Source of the DNA: Mucidula mucida
Taxonomy: Eukaryota; Basidiomycota; Agaricomycetes; Agaricales; Physalacriaceae
Direction: 5' to 3'
DNA length: 64,000 nt
Assembly (NCBI GenBank): GCA_015501055.1
Contig: JADNYV010000050.1
Coordinates: 62,001 to 126,000, forward strand
Made by a program: the position numbers and the translations under genes. Shown here piece by piece: positions 1-12,080 of this stretch; position 1 is the stretch's first letter; the number at the start of each line of letters is the position of its first letter. Below the pieces are notes generated by a model. That model was given only the letters and a program-made list of their open reading frames with translations. It was not told the DNA's origin and did no database searches.

Positions 1-373
1 ATTGAATTGAGGAGCCTGCGATAGGCGGTGTGTGCTAAACCATATAGACAAGAATACACGCGTCGAGGAGCGTCGGTGGGGTATCTGGGCGACGAGGTCA
101 GCGCCGCGCCGCACAGAGAGTATCCAAACAACTTACATGTGTCGTGAAAGGAAATAGGAACAGTCCGGTGGCGAAGCAAGCAAGCAGGAGCCCGAGTTGG
201 GATCTAAGCCAGCAACGTCCGCGTCGTCCAAGTCGTGAAGGGAGGAAAGAGAGAGAAAAATAAATGAGTAAGCAGAGGGACCTGTCCTACAAATATGATA
301 TAGCCGGCAAAGAGACCGACGGCCGTCGGGGTCTCATCTCTTGTTGAAACAATTAGTACAAGCATAACTACTA

Positions 374-437
374 GCGATACATTTTTACAAGTCCAACCTT
401 TCTCTTAGCGATACAGTTTTTCAAGTCCGACCTTTCT
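374..437. repeat. Short tandem duplication at the 3' end of the first gene
   Basis: A unit of about 34 bp (agcgatacattttt... followed by caagtcc.acctttctc) occurs twice in a row with a few differences, at about 374-403 and 408-437. The second unit carries the stop codon and last codons of the minus-strand F-box-family gene. The first unit lies just downstream of that stop, so the gene tail appears to have been duplicated locally. Confidence 0.6.
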
Positions 438-2279
438 CACATTGGAAACCAAGCTTGTCCTCGCAATTTCTGACGGCTGAAGAGGTCGATAGTAATCAAC
501 ACCTTCTCGTTGGTCTTCTCTGTTTTTATCGTGACTGTCACCCTCGTTAGCGCTGAACCCAAAACGCGCGAACAGGTCTTACCAGTCGATAAGGTGGACC
601 TGAATCTCCTCCAAACTCATCGGAGACTCTTCCCAAGGAGTGTCTCGGCATTCCGTACAATACCAATCCTGCGTATCCTGTATCTTGGCATTGTATGGTT
701 CACCGACAGTACTTGCATCTATCACGTCGACGTTCTCGCCTTTCCTAAGAGGTTCGGTCAATCCGTGTTCATATAGCACCAACACCTGTGAAGAAGAAAA
801 CGTGTTAGCAAAGTACACGTCTCAAGTGGTAGATACACACCAACTGCCTCCAACCAAAGAGGTATTTCCTAGGTTGCATCGAATCCGTCAAGGGTATTGC
901 CCGTTTCTTCGCTTTCAAATATGAATCCAGTCTATCAAGCCCAAGCCTCTCCCCGTAGACACGCGGACAATTGAACAAATGAATGTAGACGTTGAGATCG
1001 TCCAGGTCCTTGACTCTGGCGATCTAATCTAAGAAGCTCGACAACGTTAATGACAATGGTGTTCAACTGCACATCCACGCTGAGACAATCGGCGCTCCAT
1101 TTTTGGCGCTTGTAAGGACCACACTCCATGAGCTCAAATGGTGAATCAAAGTCCTCTTCGTCGTCAAAGTCCATATCATCGAGAAGATTGGTGGTCGTCA
1201 GGCATGGATGGAAAATCACGTCCGGGTAAAAATCAACCATTGGGTCGGGGGGCTCCTGCACGCCAAAGAATGTGAGGTAGTCCTGTTGCTGAAGGTCTAC
1301 GGAGGTCCCTCAAAGTCCACTCGCTACCTTGTTGACTGAACGGACGCTGTTCCGGATCAGCCTCAGTGCATAAGGGATAACCTGAGCTCACCGTTTGACG
1401 ATTACGCTAGTCTGCACATGGAACGAACTCACCAAGCCTCAGAGCAATCGCTGTCCGTCGAAGCATGCCCAGTCGGAAGTAATGTCTGAGTTACTCATGT
1501 TCAAGGTGGTTGTGTTTGGGACGCCGGAACTGGCATGTGCGACTATGCAAAAAGGCGGACAGGTATACTCTTCCCTTAATTCCTGGGTCTTATTCCTGCA
1601 GGTAGTCATCTGTGTCAAGCTGTTGGAGGATCCCATAAACCTACACCAATTGTCAATAACTGAATTGCTGAAAGCGATGAACACACACTTCCTGGGGCGG
1701 ATCTAGACCCACTTTGTTTGCGCGCTCCCAGTTTTCCATAGACCGTATTCGTATGTCAAGTCGAATTCGCGGAGAATCTGGTGTTTGGGCTTCTCGCCTT
1801 CAGCGTGGTCTATGCAGAACGTTACGCGGTAGCCGTACATAATTGAGCCTATGTTTCTCACCAGTCATGTCAAGACCTCACCAAGCCTCTCAGAAGTAAA
1901 TGGCCGAGTAATCGCAGAAGAATCTTTTAGTTACAGTGAGACGCAAATTCAATGGTCGGCAGGGGTTGACGTGGCCGCATATAATCGTTATGTGAGAGAG
2001 CTATCGAGCCTATCACAACTGCCGGAGTCTCGATAGGTTAAAACATAGGAAGTGCTAGTAAGGTCAAAGGGAAAACGTACATCCGAGTAGGTTGGTCGTG
2101 GTTGGTTGACGATTGGATGAGCTCCATTTCTGTGACGCGTCGTTTTCTTTGAAACAGAGATCCAGCAGCAGGTCGACGAAGGCACTAAGCTCAGTAGATT
2201 CATTTCGTGCCGCGTTTACGTGGTGGTTCAGTACAGACTCGACTGTCAACTCAGACTCTGGCAGAGCAGCTGCGACCAC
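405..2279 (-). CDS. F-box-family protein paralogue, N-terminal part uncertain
   Basis: I recognise this by its similarity to the gene at 9189-11670. Shared blocks in order are FYPDVIFHPC (near 1200), a block around SVDVQLNTIVINVVELLRLD (near 1060), VKDLDDLNVYIHLFNC (near 1000, reached only after a frame change that an intron or an indel must explain), QDWYCTECRDTPWEESP (near 640) and a tail VDYYRPLQP (near 480) ending at 405. The CxxC pair in the last third could bind zinc. Function is unknown; the family resembles fungal F-box proteins that recruit substrates to SCF ubiquitin ligases. I see no clear F-box at the N-terminus here, so the copy may be truncated. Exons upstream of about 1300 are weakly supported, and the possible first exon near 2064-2279 would sit head to head with the next gene. 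Confidence 0.45.
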
Positions 2280-2368
2280 GTGACGCAGCTTGTTATTGGT
2301 TGCTTACCAAATGCTTCCACTTCAATTTGAAACTTCGACTTGAACGCCGTCGACGCCTTGGGGGCGAC

Positions 2369-4966
2369 ATGGCGACACCGGCCAGGAAGCTCGTGCACTG
2401 GGACTCTCTCAGCCCAGGATTCTCGGATATGAGCTCAGCGTCGTCCGACACATCGTTCATCTCGACGTCAAGCCTACAATACATCAACGCCCAGCTGGTG
2501 GCACATGGATTCGCTGCCGCGCCGGGACTGTCGCTGGAAGGAATGTCTAATACGAACATGGAGAAGACGGTAAAGTGCCTATTGGAACTGCTGGGACAGC
2601 GTATGGTGCGTGGAATCAATTCATTGTTGGTCGTCCTCACGGGGCCCTGCAGAAAGATATGACCAGGACGGAGGAATTGACGACAGATTTGCGCACGCTC
2701 AGCTACGACCATGAACGTCTGAAATCTATGCACACGGCCGCCGTCGAAAAGGCAGCCAACTTTGAGCGCGAAATGAACATCCAGAAATCCCGATTACAGT
2801 GAGCCATTTGCTATTATCACCTTCGTAGACTAATCTCGACAGAGCAACAACGAAGAATCTCCAGGCGTCCGAACACGCACATAAACAGACGACTGGAGAG
2901 CTACAGCGTACCCGAGGAGCCTTACAAACCGTCCGCGCGACACATCAGAGCGAGCTGAAGAAGAAGGAAAAGGAAGTGGAAAAGATGGCCGACAAGTGGG
3001 CCAAACTTGCGGACATGCAGACGAAACTGTCAACAGCACCAAGCGGGTTCAAGGCAGCCAATGCCAAGATCATCACCGGTTCAGAGGTTGTCGGAACAGG
3101 TCTGGGTTTGCTCGAAGCCGCAGCGCAAGAGGCGGAGAGGGCGCGTGCCCAGATAACGACAGAGTGCACCCAACTCAAGCGCGTTGTCGTGAACGCTGTA
3201 AACGAGCTGCAACAAGTCTTACATTCCCTGACAGGCCAAGATGGGGAAAAGGTATGCGTTCGTGGTCATGTTTTGACCGTTGATTTGACTTTGCCCAGCC
3301 TACTCCTTTCACTTTGACGACCCTCTTCCCCATCTGCGCTCCTGAACGCGCCAGTGACCACTTGGCTTCCGTGCTGCTAGAACTCCGCGATTCAATTCGA
3401 GATATTACCAGGACACCGATGCCTCAATCTCCATCCCTTTCTAACGATGAGCGCGACCGAATGCAATCCATAATCGATTGCCTTCAAGTAGAGCTCGGTC
3501 AGTCTATGTTTGTCCCTTGCCATCCGTACTAAATATATTTACAGACGCTACGAAATCGACCCAGTCAATTCGGAACACCGAGGCACAGGAAGTGCTCGAC
3601 AAATTCGTCTCTGATCCTCGACTAGCCATTGGCCATGACAAAGGCGACATGAGCGTCGATTTGATGACCGTTCCACAACACGACGAGCTGCATGAACGCC
3701 TGGACTGCATGCGCAAGCAACTGGAGGAGGAACGCAAACGTTTCACGGAGGCGACTGTTCAACTTGGACATGAACGCGCTGCTATCGAGGTAACGGTCTT
3801 TCTCTGAATGCGATATTCATGTTCATGATCTTCAAAGGCTGAGAAGAAAAATCTCGTCGACGAGAAGCGATCTTGGCAGGTCGAGATGATGCTTTCAGAG
3901 CTGCCGCCAACACCACCGTTGGACTGCCTGTGCCCTCAGTTGAATCCGTCCCAGCACCTCGATCGCCCCGAAAGGTTCCACATTCGCCTCGAAAGTCGCC
4001 AGTCAAGGCCGCAACGCGCAAAGCGACCCGGATAAAGCGAAAGTCCTCCTTACTCACATCGCCTAGGAAAAGCAGAGTTGAGCCTGCCTACGAGACTGAG
4101 GTTATTGCCTACACCATGCCCCCTCCGTTTCGACTGAGCGGGTCCCACCCCCGCCTTCATTACCAACGACGTTATTACCCACATCGTTCGTCCTTCCTCC
4201 GCCTTCTCCACAAGCGACATTCCCATCCTCGCCGCCTCTTCCTAGCTTTGTACCATCATCCGTGACTGTACTAGGGCAACCGCAATTCCAGACACCGTCC
4301 GAGGAATCGTTAGGTGCGACACAGTCCACTACACCTATATCCCCGATACCCGCCGCACCAACCACTCCACAACCGGTTGCGGCATTCCGTCGACCATATC
4401 CGATTGCCAAACCCTTTGCGCCCCGGATGATACACGCGTATTCCCCTGTTCGCCCGAGCCCTCTCAGTCGCATACTGCAACTTGGTAACTCTCCTGACGC
4501 CAATCCACTTTTTGGTGACGTATCGGAGTCTGCGCTAGATTCTTTGATAGAGGTGGAAGAGGACGAACATCCATTTCAAGATGTCGCTTCGCCGCCACTC
4601 ACGTTAGCGCAGGAGCTGGGTGTTCCAGATTCTCCACCAGAGCGGTCGCAGAGTCCTTTGCTAGAGAAGCGCTCTAGTAATGTCAAGGCCAAAAGTGTGG
4701 GAGCTGCATCGACAACGGAGAAGGGGCGGGTTATGCCCCAGCCAAAGAGATTCACGGCGCAGGAGAAGGGGAAGGCGGTGGTGAAGGAGAAGGAGAAGGA
4801 GAATACGGCAGTGAAGCGGAAGCCGCCAGCAGCTCCGACTATAGCGAAAGTGGTGCCGCCGAAACCTGCGCTGCTGGCAGCGTCGAGGACTAGGGCGATG
4901 GGGAAGATACCAGCAGCGAAGCGTGTGCAGGTGGGCGAGGTGTCGAAGATCAGACGTGTCGTATGA
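2369..4966 (+). CDS. Coiled-coil protein of the fungal ADIP (afadin/alpha-actinin-binding) family
   Basis: Spliced reading starts MATPARKLVHWDSLSPGF. Exons are about 2369-2604, 2654-2800, 2842-3249, 3300-3497, 3545-3789 and 3838-4966, with short GT..AG introns. The N-terminal half holds the conserved LRTLSYDHERLKSMH block followed by heptad-rich coiled coil (ELKKKEKEVEKMADKW), as in fungal members of PF11559 (ADIP), which I recall as cytoskeleton or spindle-pole-associated scaffolds. The C-terminal 350 residues are Pro/Ser/Lys-rich and probably disordered, with repeated SPRK motifs. In that last exon the best reading changes frame twice, near 3905-3935 (after ELPPTP) and near 4115-4135 (before STERVPPPP). 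Each shift fits one missing base, so an assembly error or recent decay is possible. The family call is moderately sure; the cellular role is inferred. Confidence 0.75.
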
Positions 4967-6436
4967 GCAGGAGATTCGTTACAGTATGCTAAGTTATTTT
5001 TCTGATTCGCTATCTCGTGTTTTGTTATGTTATGACTACTATGCATGTATGCATTTCTGTACATCTATTGACGACCTTTCACAGCGAGCATATACGGATT
5101 GACACAAGTTAACGTTTCAACCACCACCACCACCACACCCCCTTGCTCCCAACCATCGCTGTTACATTTCGACCAACCATTCTGCACCACTGCCTTCGTC
5201 CTCGTCCCCCGCCAATGCAATCTCCTGCTCAGATCCATGGACTCAGGACTTGCAGCATACCTACAGCTTCCACTCTTCACCCCCAGTCGTCGATACATAC
5301 ACCGCCTCGACGCCCACCCGACCACCAGCACAGCACCATTTCTTGTTTGTTCCAGTGCCGCGACTAGACCACACCAGTGACACCAACCAGCGTTTTGTTG
5401 TTATTCCCTCGTGTTTAAAATGGTGTTTACTCGAGTCTAATAGGTGAGAGATACTTCGCAGTCCACCGCCGTATCCTCATGCCTTTCTAGGCTGAGCGTA
5501 TCCGCCCGTTCGCGGCGCGTATCATCCGGATCTAGGATCGTAAAAGTTGGACTTCTCGAGACATGGCTCCTTGACATGTTTATAAACTGACCTGGACGAC
5601 TCTCCTTTCTCTTGCCAGGTCGGTTTCTCTCATTTCCCTACTTACTGGACTTTTACTTATGGACTCTTTTTTATCGGACAGACTGTGAAGTTGTATTTTG
5701 AGTACCCACCACTATTTACATTTCCAGTGTGCCGTGTCATACACACGCAGCACGGTTGTAATACCACCTCATTTGGCCATCGCGGCCGGACTCGTTATCG
5801 TTTGCCTCTCGCCTTGGACCGATTAAGTAGATAGCCCCTTGGCATTCTCTTGTTTGTTCCAGTGCGCCCCGTGGCATTTTCTTGTTCGTTCCGTAGCCCC
5901 GTGGCCCTGGTTGGTTCTGAGCCCCGTGGGCCGTGGCATGGTTGTATCCGTTCTCTTGTCTAGCTGTCCGTGGTTTCGTGGTCCGTGATTTGGTTTCATT
6001 TTCTGTGCTCTTGTTCGACGTTCCGTGTCCGTATTCGTGGGTTTGTGTCCGTCATGGTATTGTGGTCCGTGCTCTCGTCTGTAGTCTTGGGTTTGTGTAT
6101 GGATCATGTCCTCATCGCTGCCCGGCCTTGTGGGCAGTCCCGCTGTGTCTGTGCCTCTGTGTCTTGGTTCATCCTTGACGTCTCAATCGGGGTGATGTTC
6201 AGCAATGTCTGTGGGGAGTCCTGTCGCTGGGCACCTCCGTATAGCTCTGCCCAATACGCATCGCTAGCGCTGATGGACTCCGCGTCCTGTGGTGGGAACT
6301 GCTCTCCAAAAGCATGCTGGTTTGCGGGACTCAGGAAGGAAGATCCGACCGAACACTGCAGCTGTACTTGCTGTTAAAGGTGCTACACATTACGTCGTTT
6401 TCACAAAGTTGATGTTCTTGGATTATCCGTTGGCAT
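4967..6436. other. Intergenic stretch with a low-complexity CCGTGG/TTGTTCC block
   Basis: No gene recognised. Between about 5825 and 6160 the plus strand is rich in T and G, with imperfect repeats of gcccc.tggcatt.tcttgtt.gttcc (near 5834 and 5867) and many GTCCGTG words. This gives long but implausible open frames on both strands. The remainder looks non-coding and leads into the retroelement remnant that follows. Confidence 0.5.
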
Positions 6437-6700
6437 TTGAGGCGATGGCGGCTGTGTCGATTCTGTGAGGAGGAAGTGGAGACAGTGGAACATATGTGTT
6501 TTGGCTGTGAGAAGGATGATACGTTGATGGCTATGCGAGCGAGGCTGCTGGAAGATGTTTGGGCGTTTCATCCGGCGCTGAGAGACCGTGTTAGACGGTT
6601 GGGTGTGATGGATGGTGACCTCCCCGCTGGCGCTCGAAAAATCTTTTGGCCGGTTTCTGTCAGATGTGTTTCTGTATGTAGACGAATTGTGTATGTATAG
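6380..6700 (+). mobile_element. Remnant of a non-LTR-type retroelement, 3' end of the reverse-transcriptase ORF
   Basis: The readable part resembles the region that follows the reverse transcriptase in basidiomycete retroelement proteins. A HYV..TKLMFLDYPLAFEAM segment joins, after a frame change, to RWRLCRFCEEEVETVEHMC, a Cys/His cluster typical of the zf-RVT region, followed by a helical tail. No reverse-transcriptase core, endonuclease or poly-A tail is visible, so this is a dead fragment. It could instead be a captured piece of a related host gene; the Cys-rich signature favours the retroelement reading. Confidence 0.5.
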
Positions 6701-7161
6701 TCCGGCAAATGACTTACAAGAATTGGGTTTTTTGACATATTGAATGGTTGCCCTGGCTTGCTTCGTGGTGGGGGTACACGAAGTAAGGGATGCTGGTCAG
6801 TGGCTTCCTAGTGTGAGGCTGTTCCCCGTAGGGTAGGAGTACACAGCGCGGGGGGCCAATCGGCCTGGACGCGTGTGAGATGGGCACACACGTGGTCAGA
6901 AAGCCTGTCGTTTTAACCACAAGACGAGGGTTACCCTTCCACGTGATTGTACGTTTGAACGTCGAAGCGTGTATCAACGGCACTGTGAGCCACGAACTGA
7001 TTATGATTTTGTCCTACCTCAGGCCTCAATAGTTGCAAAGGAGATTACTTGAATTCTGGCCACATTATTGTAACTTCAAGCCCCTAGCGACGCGTCGGGT
7101 GCCAGAGACCGCGTCTCTGTCACGTGGTCTGACCCAAATTCCGTTTTTCATCATAACTATC
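6701..7161. other. Intergenic region upstream of the AAA-ATPase-like gene
   Basis: No gene recognised. It presumably holds the promoter of the gene starting at 7162; no distinct TATA box was found. Confidence 0.5.
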
Positions 7162-8698
7162 ATGGCACTACAACCAGAAACCGTCCTACTGGCCTGCGAG
7201 CACAAGTTTCACTGTATAGTGGGCGGAGAGTCATTTTCCGAGGCCCTCGATGCTATTCTGAAAGCCCACGCCGGATCTCAATGCCCTTGTACATTGGGCG
7301 GCTGCGACCGCGCTTGGATATCCTCACGGCCATTAACAGGGTGCGGCGACGTGCTTCCCGACATTGCCATCCCCGTCTCAATGGACGAGGTTGTGGACAT
7401 GTACGAGCCGGCCATGATCTGGTTTGGTTCTCCGTGGGACAGTGAGCCGAAGGGTAAGGGTCTGCTGCGTTGTCTTATTGCGTAACTTACCTAGCACAGA
7501 CTACGCGTTCACGAACCTCCACTGCCAAACGAATATTAGCGATCCCTCCGAGTTGTCGTCATATACCTTCATATCGCGAAAGGCATTCGTTACTGTGCGT
7601 CCGGGCCTTCTCAGGTGTGGCGTCGATCCTAACATGCCTATGGTACGTACTTTCTCAGCTGCCAGCTACACACCCTCAGGAATTCAACAGCGTCTTCCTC
7701 TTTCGAACGTCACCTACGCCAACGCGTCCCGTTTAAGTGGCGTTGTCTGGATCGACAAAACCACTGCTATGCCAGATATGGATCGCCTAGGTGCTCCGTT
7801 GGCCCTCATCCGTCGTCCCTCTGGATTTGGGAAGACGTGTCTCGCGATGATGAACCTTTTTTATCAATCTGCAACACTCTATAAGTCCCAAATGTTCAAA
7901 GACATGTTCGGTGCCACACACATTGCTTCCTCCCCGATTGCGCCCAGTAGTTCAGGGCGACTGTGCTTGCTCTTCAACCTTGCTGAGCCATCTACACATC
8001 CCGTGCATGATTTCAAGACCGCGCTTCAACGACATGTTCACAGTAGCATCTTGACTTTCATGGGGCAGTATTACGACGTGTTGGAGGGGCATGTTCGCGA
8101 AGGAAAGGAAAATCCGACATTTATCCGGAGGGATGGATTTTTTTGTATACAAGGTCTAAAAGTAAGCTCATGATTTGTACAAGCTGCTCCAACTCATCTC
8201 TGTCAGCATCTCCTCGAAGTGTCCGGGTGGTCGCTGTATGTTGTCATTGATAATTACGATGCGCCGGCTCGAGCATATAACAACAACACAAGAGTCACGG
8301 GACTCATCGATTCCATACTCGTTCGTCCACTCAGAGACTTGGGGGAACTAGTTAACAGCGGTCTCGTCCTCGGTAACTATATGGAGGGCGACGATGGAGA
8401 CTATCACGATGAGGATGACGAGGAAAATTGGGTAGCGCCTAGTCCATGGAACAAAATCGCCGAGGACTATACCCGCCATCCGTATGTGAATGATTCGTTT
8501 GGGCTTTCTATCGACGAGATCGCTTGGATGTGTAAAGCCGTTTCTCCCGAAGAACGCCTTTTGTTTGGTCAAATTCTACAAGATGTTCGGGGCTACCAGT
8601 TTGGGCCCGACGTCAATATGACTTATGGTATGCGGGACGTTATCGATGCCATTCGTGCGCGTACCGGCGGTAGAGAAGTGTCCATAATTTTCAAGTAA
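7162..8698 (+). CDS. AAA-ATPase-like protein (PF09820-type P-loop NTPase), short form
   Basis: Three exons (about 7162-7453, 7500-8161, 8207-8698) give a protein of about 480 residues. The middle exon has WIDKTTAMPDMDRL followed by ALIRRPSGFGKTCLAMMNLF. This is the layout of the AAA-ATPase-like family, in which an FxxVVDKT-type lead-in precedes an RPRRFGKT Walker A. A YVVIDNYDAPA segment about 130 residues later fits the Walker B/sensor region (conserved DEYD in relatives). The N-terminal 100 residues are a separate Cys-containing segment seen in some fungal members. The nuclease-like C-terminus present in long family members is not seen. Function of the fungal copies is unknown; they are multiplied in Agaricomycetes and often change fast. 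The start is the first ATG of the open frame after 7150. Confidence 0.7.
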
Positions 8699-9188
8699 TG
8701 TATACCTCGCAAGGATTCTTCTGTATCTTCGAAATTTACCTCTCAGTTTGTTCTCCTTTCATTGGGAAGAAGGGTTCCATGCGACCTTGGCGACATGTCA
8801 AGACATTTGAGTGTCAATGTGTCATGTATGTATTTCTCCTGCTCTTTGCGAACGTTAACAGATGATGATATCCTCCTCTTGTAAGTACGACATCCCCCAG
8901 GCGAATCAGCGCGAGAATTTGACTATTACCAGAATCCGGGGCCAGCTAGCAAAATCGCCGGGACGTCGTTAATCATATATGATACTAGTTGCAGGACTTC
9001 TTGAGTTTCAGAGATTGTATTAGAGCTATCAGCATTTGTGATACACCTGTCGTTGAGTCGTGGCCAACTTGACCCCAAGAGTCAAGACGCGGGTGTCACA
9101 ATTCACTGTTACAGATTACACGCGTCTCACGTGCGAGGTGTGCGCTACGCGAAGGCGTTGCGTTGCTTCCGCTCTTACCACCACGACG
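8699..9188. other. Intergenic region
   Basis: Nothing recognisable. Probable 3' UTR of the AAA-ATPase-like gene and promoter of the F-box gene. Confidence 0.5.
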
Positions 9189-11670
9189 ATGCTGTCCAGG
9201 AAACACGTTAGACAAAACTCTGAGGAAGAAGAATGCTACGCCCTTAAAAGATCTCAAGCATCGGCGGGAAGACCGAAAAGGCAGAAAATTGTTAGTGAAC
9301 TGCTGAATATGCCTCTGGATATTAGGTTTGAGGTGAGTATATGCGTCTGTTTATCGCAAAAAAACATGTACTGGAAGTGTGATACAGATATTCAGCTTAC
9401 TGTCGCCCATGGATCTACTGCATTTGGCGCGGTCCACAAAGTCATTTCGGGAGACCTTGATGAGTCGGTCGACGGCTTTGAAGATATGGCAGCGTTCTAG
9501 GGAGCAATTCCATCCGGATTTGCCGTCTCCAGACAATATCATCTCGGAACCGGCGTGGATTAATCTTCTCTTTTACAACCGGTGTCATGTATGTACCCTT
9601 CGTGCTCCTCAATGCCCTCTCGTACTCAGGCTCTGTCCAGTTCTGTATCAAAACTGTTCGTCGGTTGATTGACTTTGACCTTGGAATTCGAATCTGCCCA
9701 AAATGTGCGCCTTCTGCGTGAGTTTTAGCTCATATAGACGGAAAGGCTGTTCTCTGACGCGCAAAATCTTAGTCTACTTCCAGTTGACAAGATTCCTCCC
9801 GAGGACAAGATGTTTGCTTCCTTGATTCCCTCATCCTCCACCGGTATGGTTGGCTATCCTGTTTTCTTCCCTTGCGACTGATCAAGATCCATAGTTCTCG
9901 ACAAGGTGCACCAGAATGTCATCTATCGCCCACACCTGAACGCAGTCAAGACTCATTTTCAAACTCTGACTACGGACGTAGAACAAAAACGATACGTCGA
10001 AAAGCGCCACGAGTACTGTTATCAATGGAAAGACGTACGTATTTATCGACTTCACCCCCATCTCATCGTGCTCATTTTGCAGTTGGCCGATCAAGGAAGC
10101 GATTGGTACGATTAAATGATGCGGGAGCGCGAAGAAACTCAGGAAGACGTCAGAGAGCGCCGAAGGATGCTGTCAGTATTTGCTGCTGGGATAGTTTCTG
10201 GCACTGCTGATGGCCTGTCAGCATCTATACCAGGCTTATTGAGATGGGATTTAAGGATGAGTTGGATGACTGGTCCAGCGCCACTGCATTAGGAAAGCAC
10301 CCTTTCGTGAGGCAGTCACATCCCCTGACCGACGAAGGTAAGTCTTACAATGAATCCTCTTTCCATTCCAACCGGATTTTGTAGTTTGGGAAGAGAATCG
10401 TTCTACAATGGAAACTTTCTTGACATCGCTTCGCCTGCAACGGCTCGCAGGAGTGCTTAACGCCATTGTACGGGAGCGTCGCAAACTTGCTGTTGACTTC
10501 ATGCATGAAGTCAAGACCGTCGACATGCCTGTCAAGGAAAAGGGGACAGACCTCGTCGTGAAGACCGATCCTGCTGCGCCAGATTGGTTTCAGTTCCCCG
10601 CCATCCGTGAAATACTTGGACGGTCCAATGAGCATCACGTTGAGGATAGAACCTTTTGCGACGCCCTCCCGCAGGTCCTCGACGATATGACAAAGTGGTC
10701 AACAGGCCTTCACGAGAGCCTGTTCCACCTTCTTGCTAAGGAAGGCATACCCGTACAAAGCAACTCCCATCTCGCCCTGGCCTGTTGCGTCGTCGCCTGT
10801 CGAACATGCAACCTTCCTCTTTTCTATCCCGACGCTTTATATCATCCCTGTAACACGATCGGCGTAGCATCCAAAGAGGATTACGAGGCCGACTATGAGG
10901 AATCCGAAGCCCGCCGTGGCTACAACACACTCTCCAATTGGTTCACCCACGCAACAAAGCATGTACGTAGACCGTGGACGGCCGAGGACCTCTGCGTCGA
11001 TCTTCACTTGATTAAGATCGTCCACCAAGTAATCGGTTTGGTAGGATTGGATCCTCAAACGACACATGTTAAGGATCTAGACGCGTTGAATGTCTACTTC
11101 CATTACTTGGACTGCGTTCCTCTCGATCCTCCGAGTAAGATTGTCAAGGTCGGGAAGCTTAATGACTATTATGGGGACCTTAGCAGGACGATTCCCAAAG
11201 GAAAGTTCCGGTGGCCGATGAACTACTACTTTGGTTGGAGAAAACTCGTATGTCCTTCCTGCTTTGACCGATTCAGTCCGTCAATGACAAGGATCAGGTC
11301 TTACATCTGTATCAAACAAAGTTCTCCGGGACGTTGGTGAAAGGCGGTAATGTAGTGCTGGTGGACGAGAAGCCCCAAATTGAACAATTGAAGAAGAAGG
11401 CGAAAGCGTCGTTCTCGGATCCTAGCGGCTGGATGTGTACACGTTGTTGTGGTACGAGCAGTGAGATGATGCCTGGTGATCAGTTTATGGTCAAGATGCA
11501 CATTCAATATTTGTAAGTTGTTCCATCACTTGGTCAACCTATGTAGCTGATAGTTGTATGCTTCAAGTCACAGGAACGAGGAAGAAGAACAGCGCGAGAG
11601 GGTAGATTACTTTCGCCATCCAAATAGCGCTTCGGAAATATCGAAATCGTCGTTCGTCGTTCTTAAGTAA
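9189..11670 (+). CDS. F-box/zinc-binding protein with an in-frame premature stop
   Basis: About nine exons can be joined. Exon 1 ends LLNMPLDIRFE and exon 2 begins IFSLLSPMDLLHLARSTKSF, together a standard F-box (LPxxxxxEIFSxLxPxDLLxLARTxK). It is followed by a treble-clef-like Cys set, CHFC...CPKC, created by splicing at 9589 to 9640. The large exon from about 10390 to 11249 carries the family's conserved body, and the last exons contain CTRCC and end VVLK. F-box proteins link targets to the SCF ubiquitin ligase; the target is unknown. The exon after 10082 reads SDWYD, then TAA at 10113-10115, then MMREREETQ in the same frame. One base change (CAA or CAG to TAA/TAG type) would therefore break the protein. 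It may be a pseudogene or a strain-specific allele. Confidence 0.65.
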
Positions 11671-12080
11671 GACTTAGCGTATTCGGGAAATCGGATCAAT
11701 TGTCCAAGTTTGGTTTTGTTTTCGCACGGGTGCTCAGTGTGTCTGCCGCTCTCATGTTCTCTTTCGCTACTAAGAAAGATCTCGGTCGCGGTTTACGAAG
11801 TGGACCGCAATTGTTTACGGGAAGGTTATGGGGAATCGGCCTCCTGTGCAACATCAGAACGATGATGAACATCATCAAGTGTAAGTTACTCAGCCCCATG
11901 CTTCTTCCGTTTCGCTTACTTTACACTTCCCTACTTTTAGAGGAGCCCTTTAGCGCCTTAAGATCCCCACGCTAGTACAAAACGCCGATACCACTAAGCG
12001 TCCCAAGCAGCGCTCTATCTCTTATCCAACACTCTCCCGAACCTCCATAGGGAAGTCACAATTACTTTTAATTAAGCAAA
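11671..12080. other. Intergenic region at the left edge of the metabolic locus
   Basis: No gene recognised. An open frame at 11700-11975 has no familiar motif and I do not support it. Confidence 0.45.

Noticed and set aside
5823..6377. Open frames of 81-135 codons on both strands
   Set aside because: They arise from low-complexity T/G-rich repeats and have biased composition without any domain.
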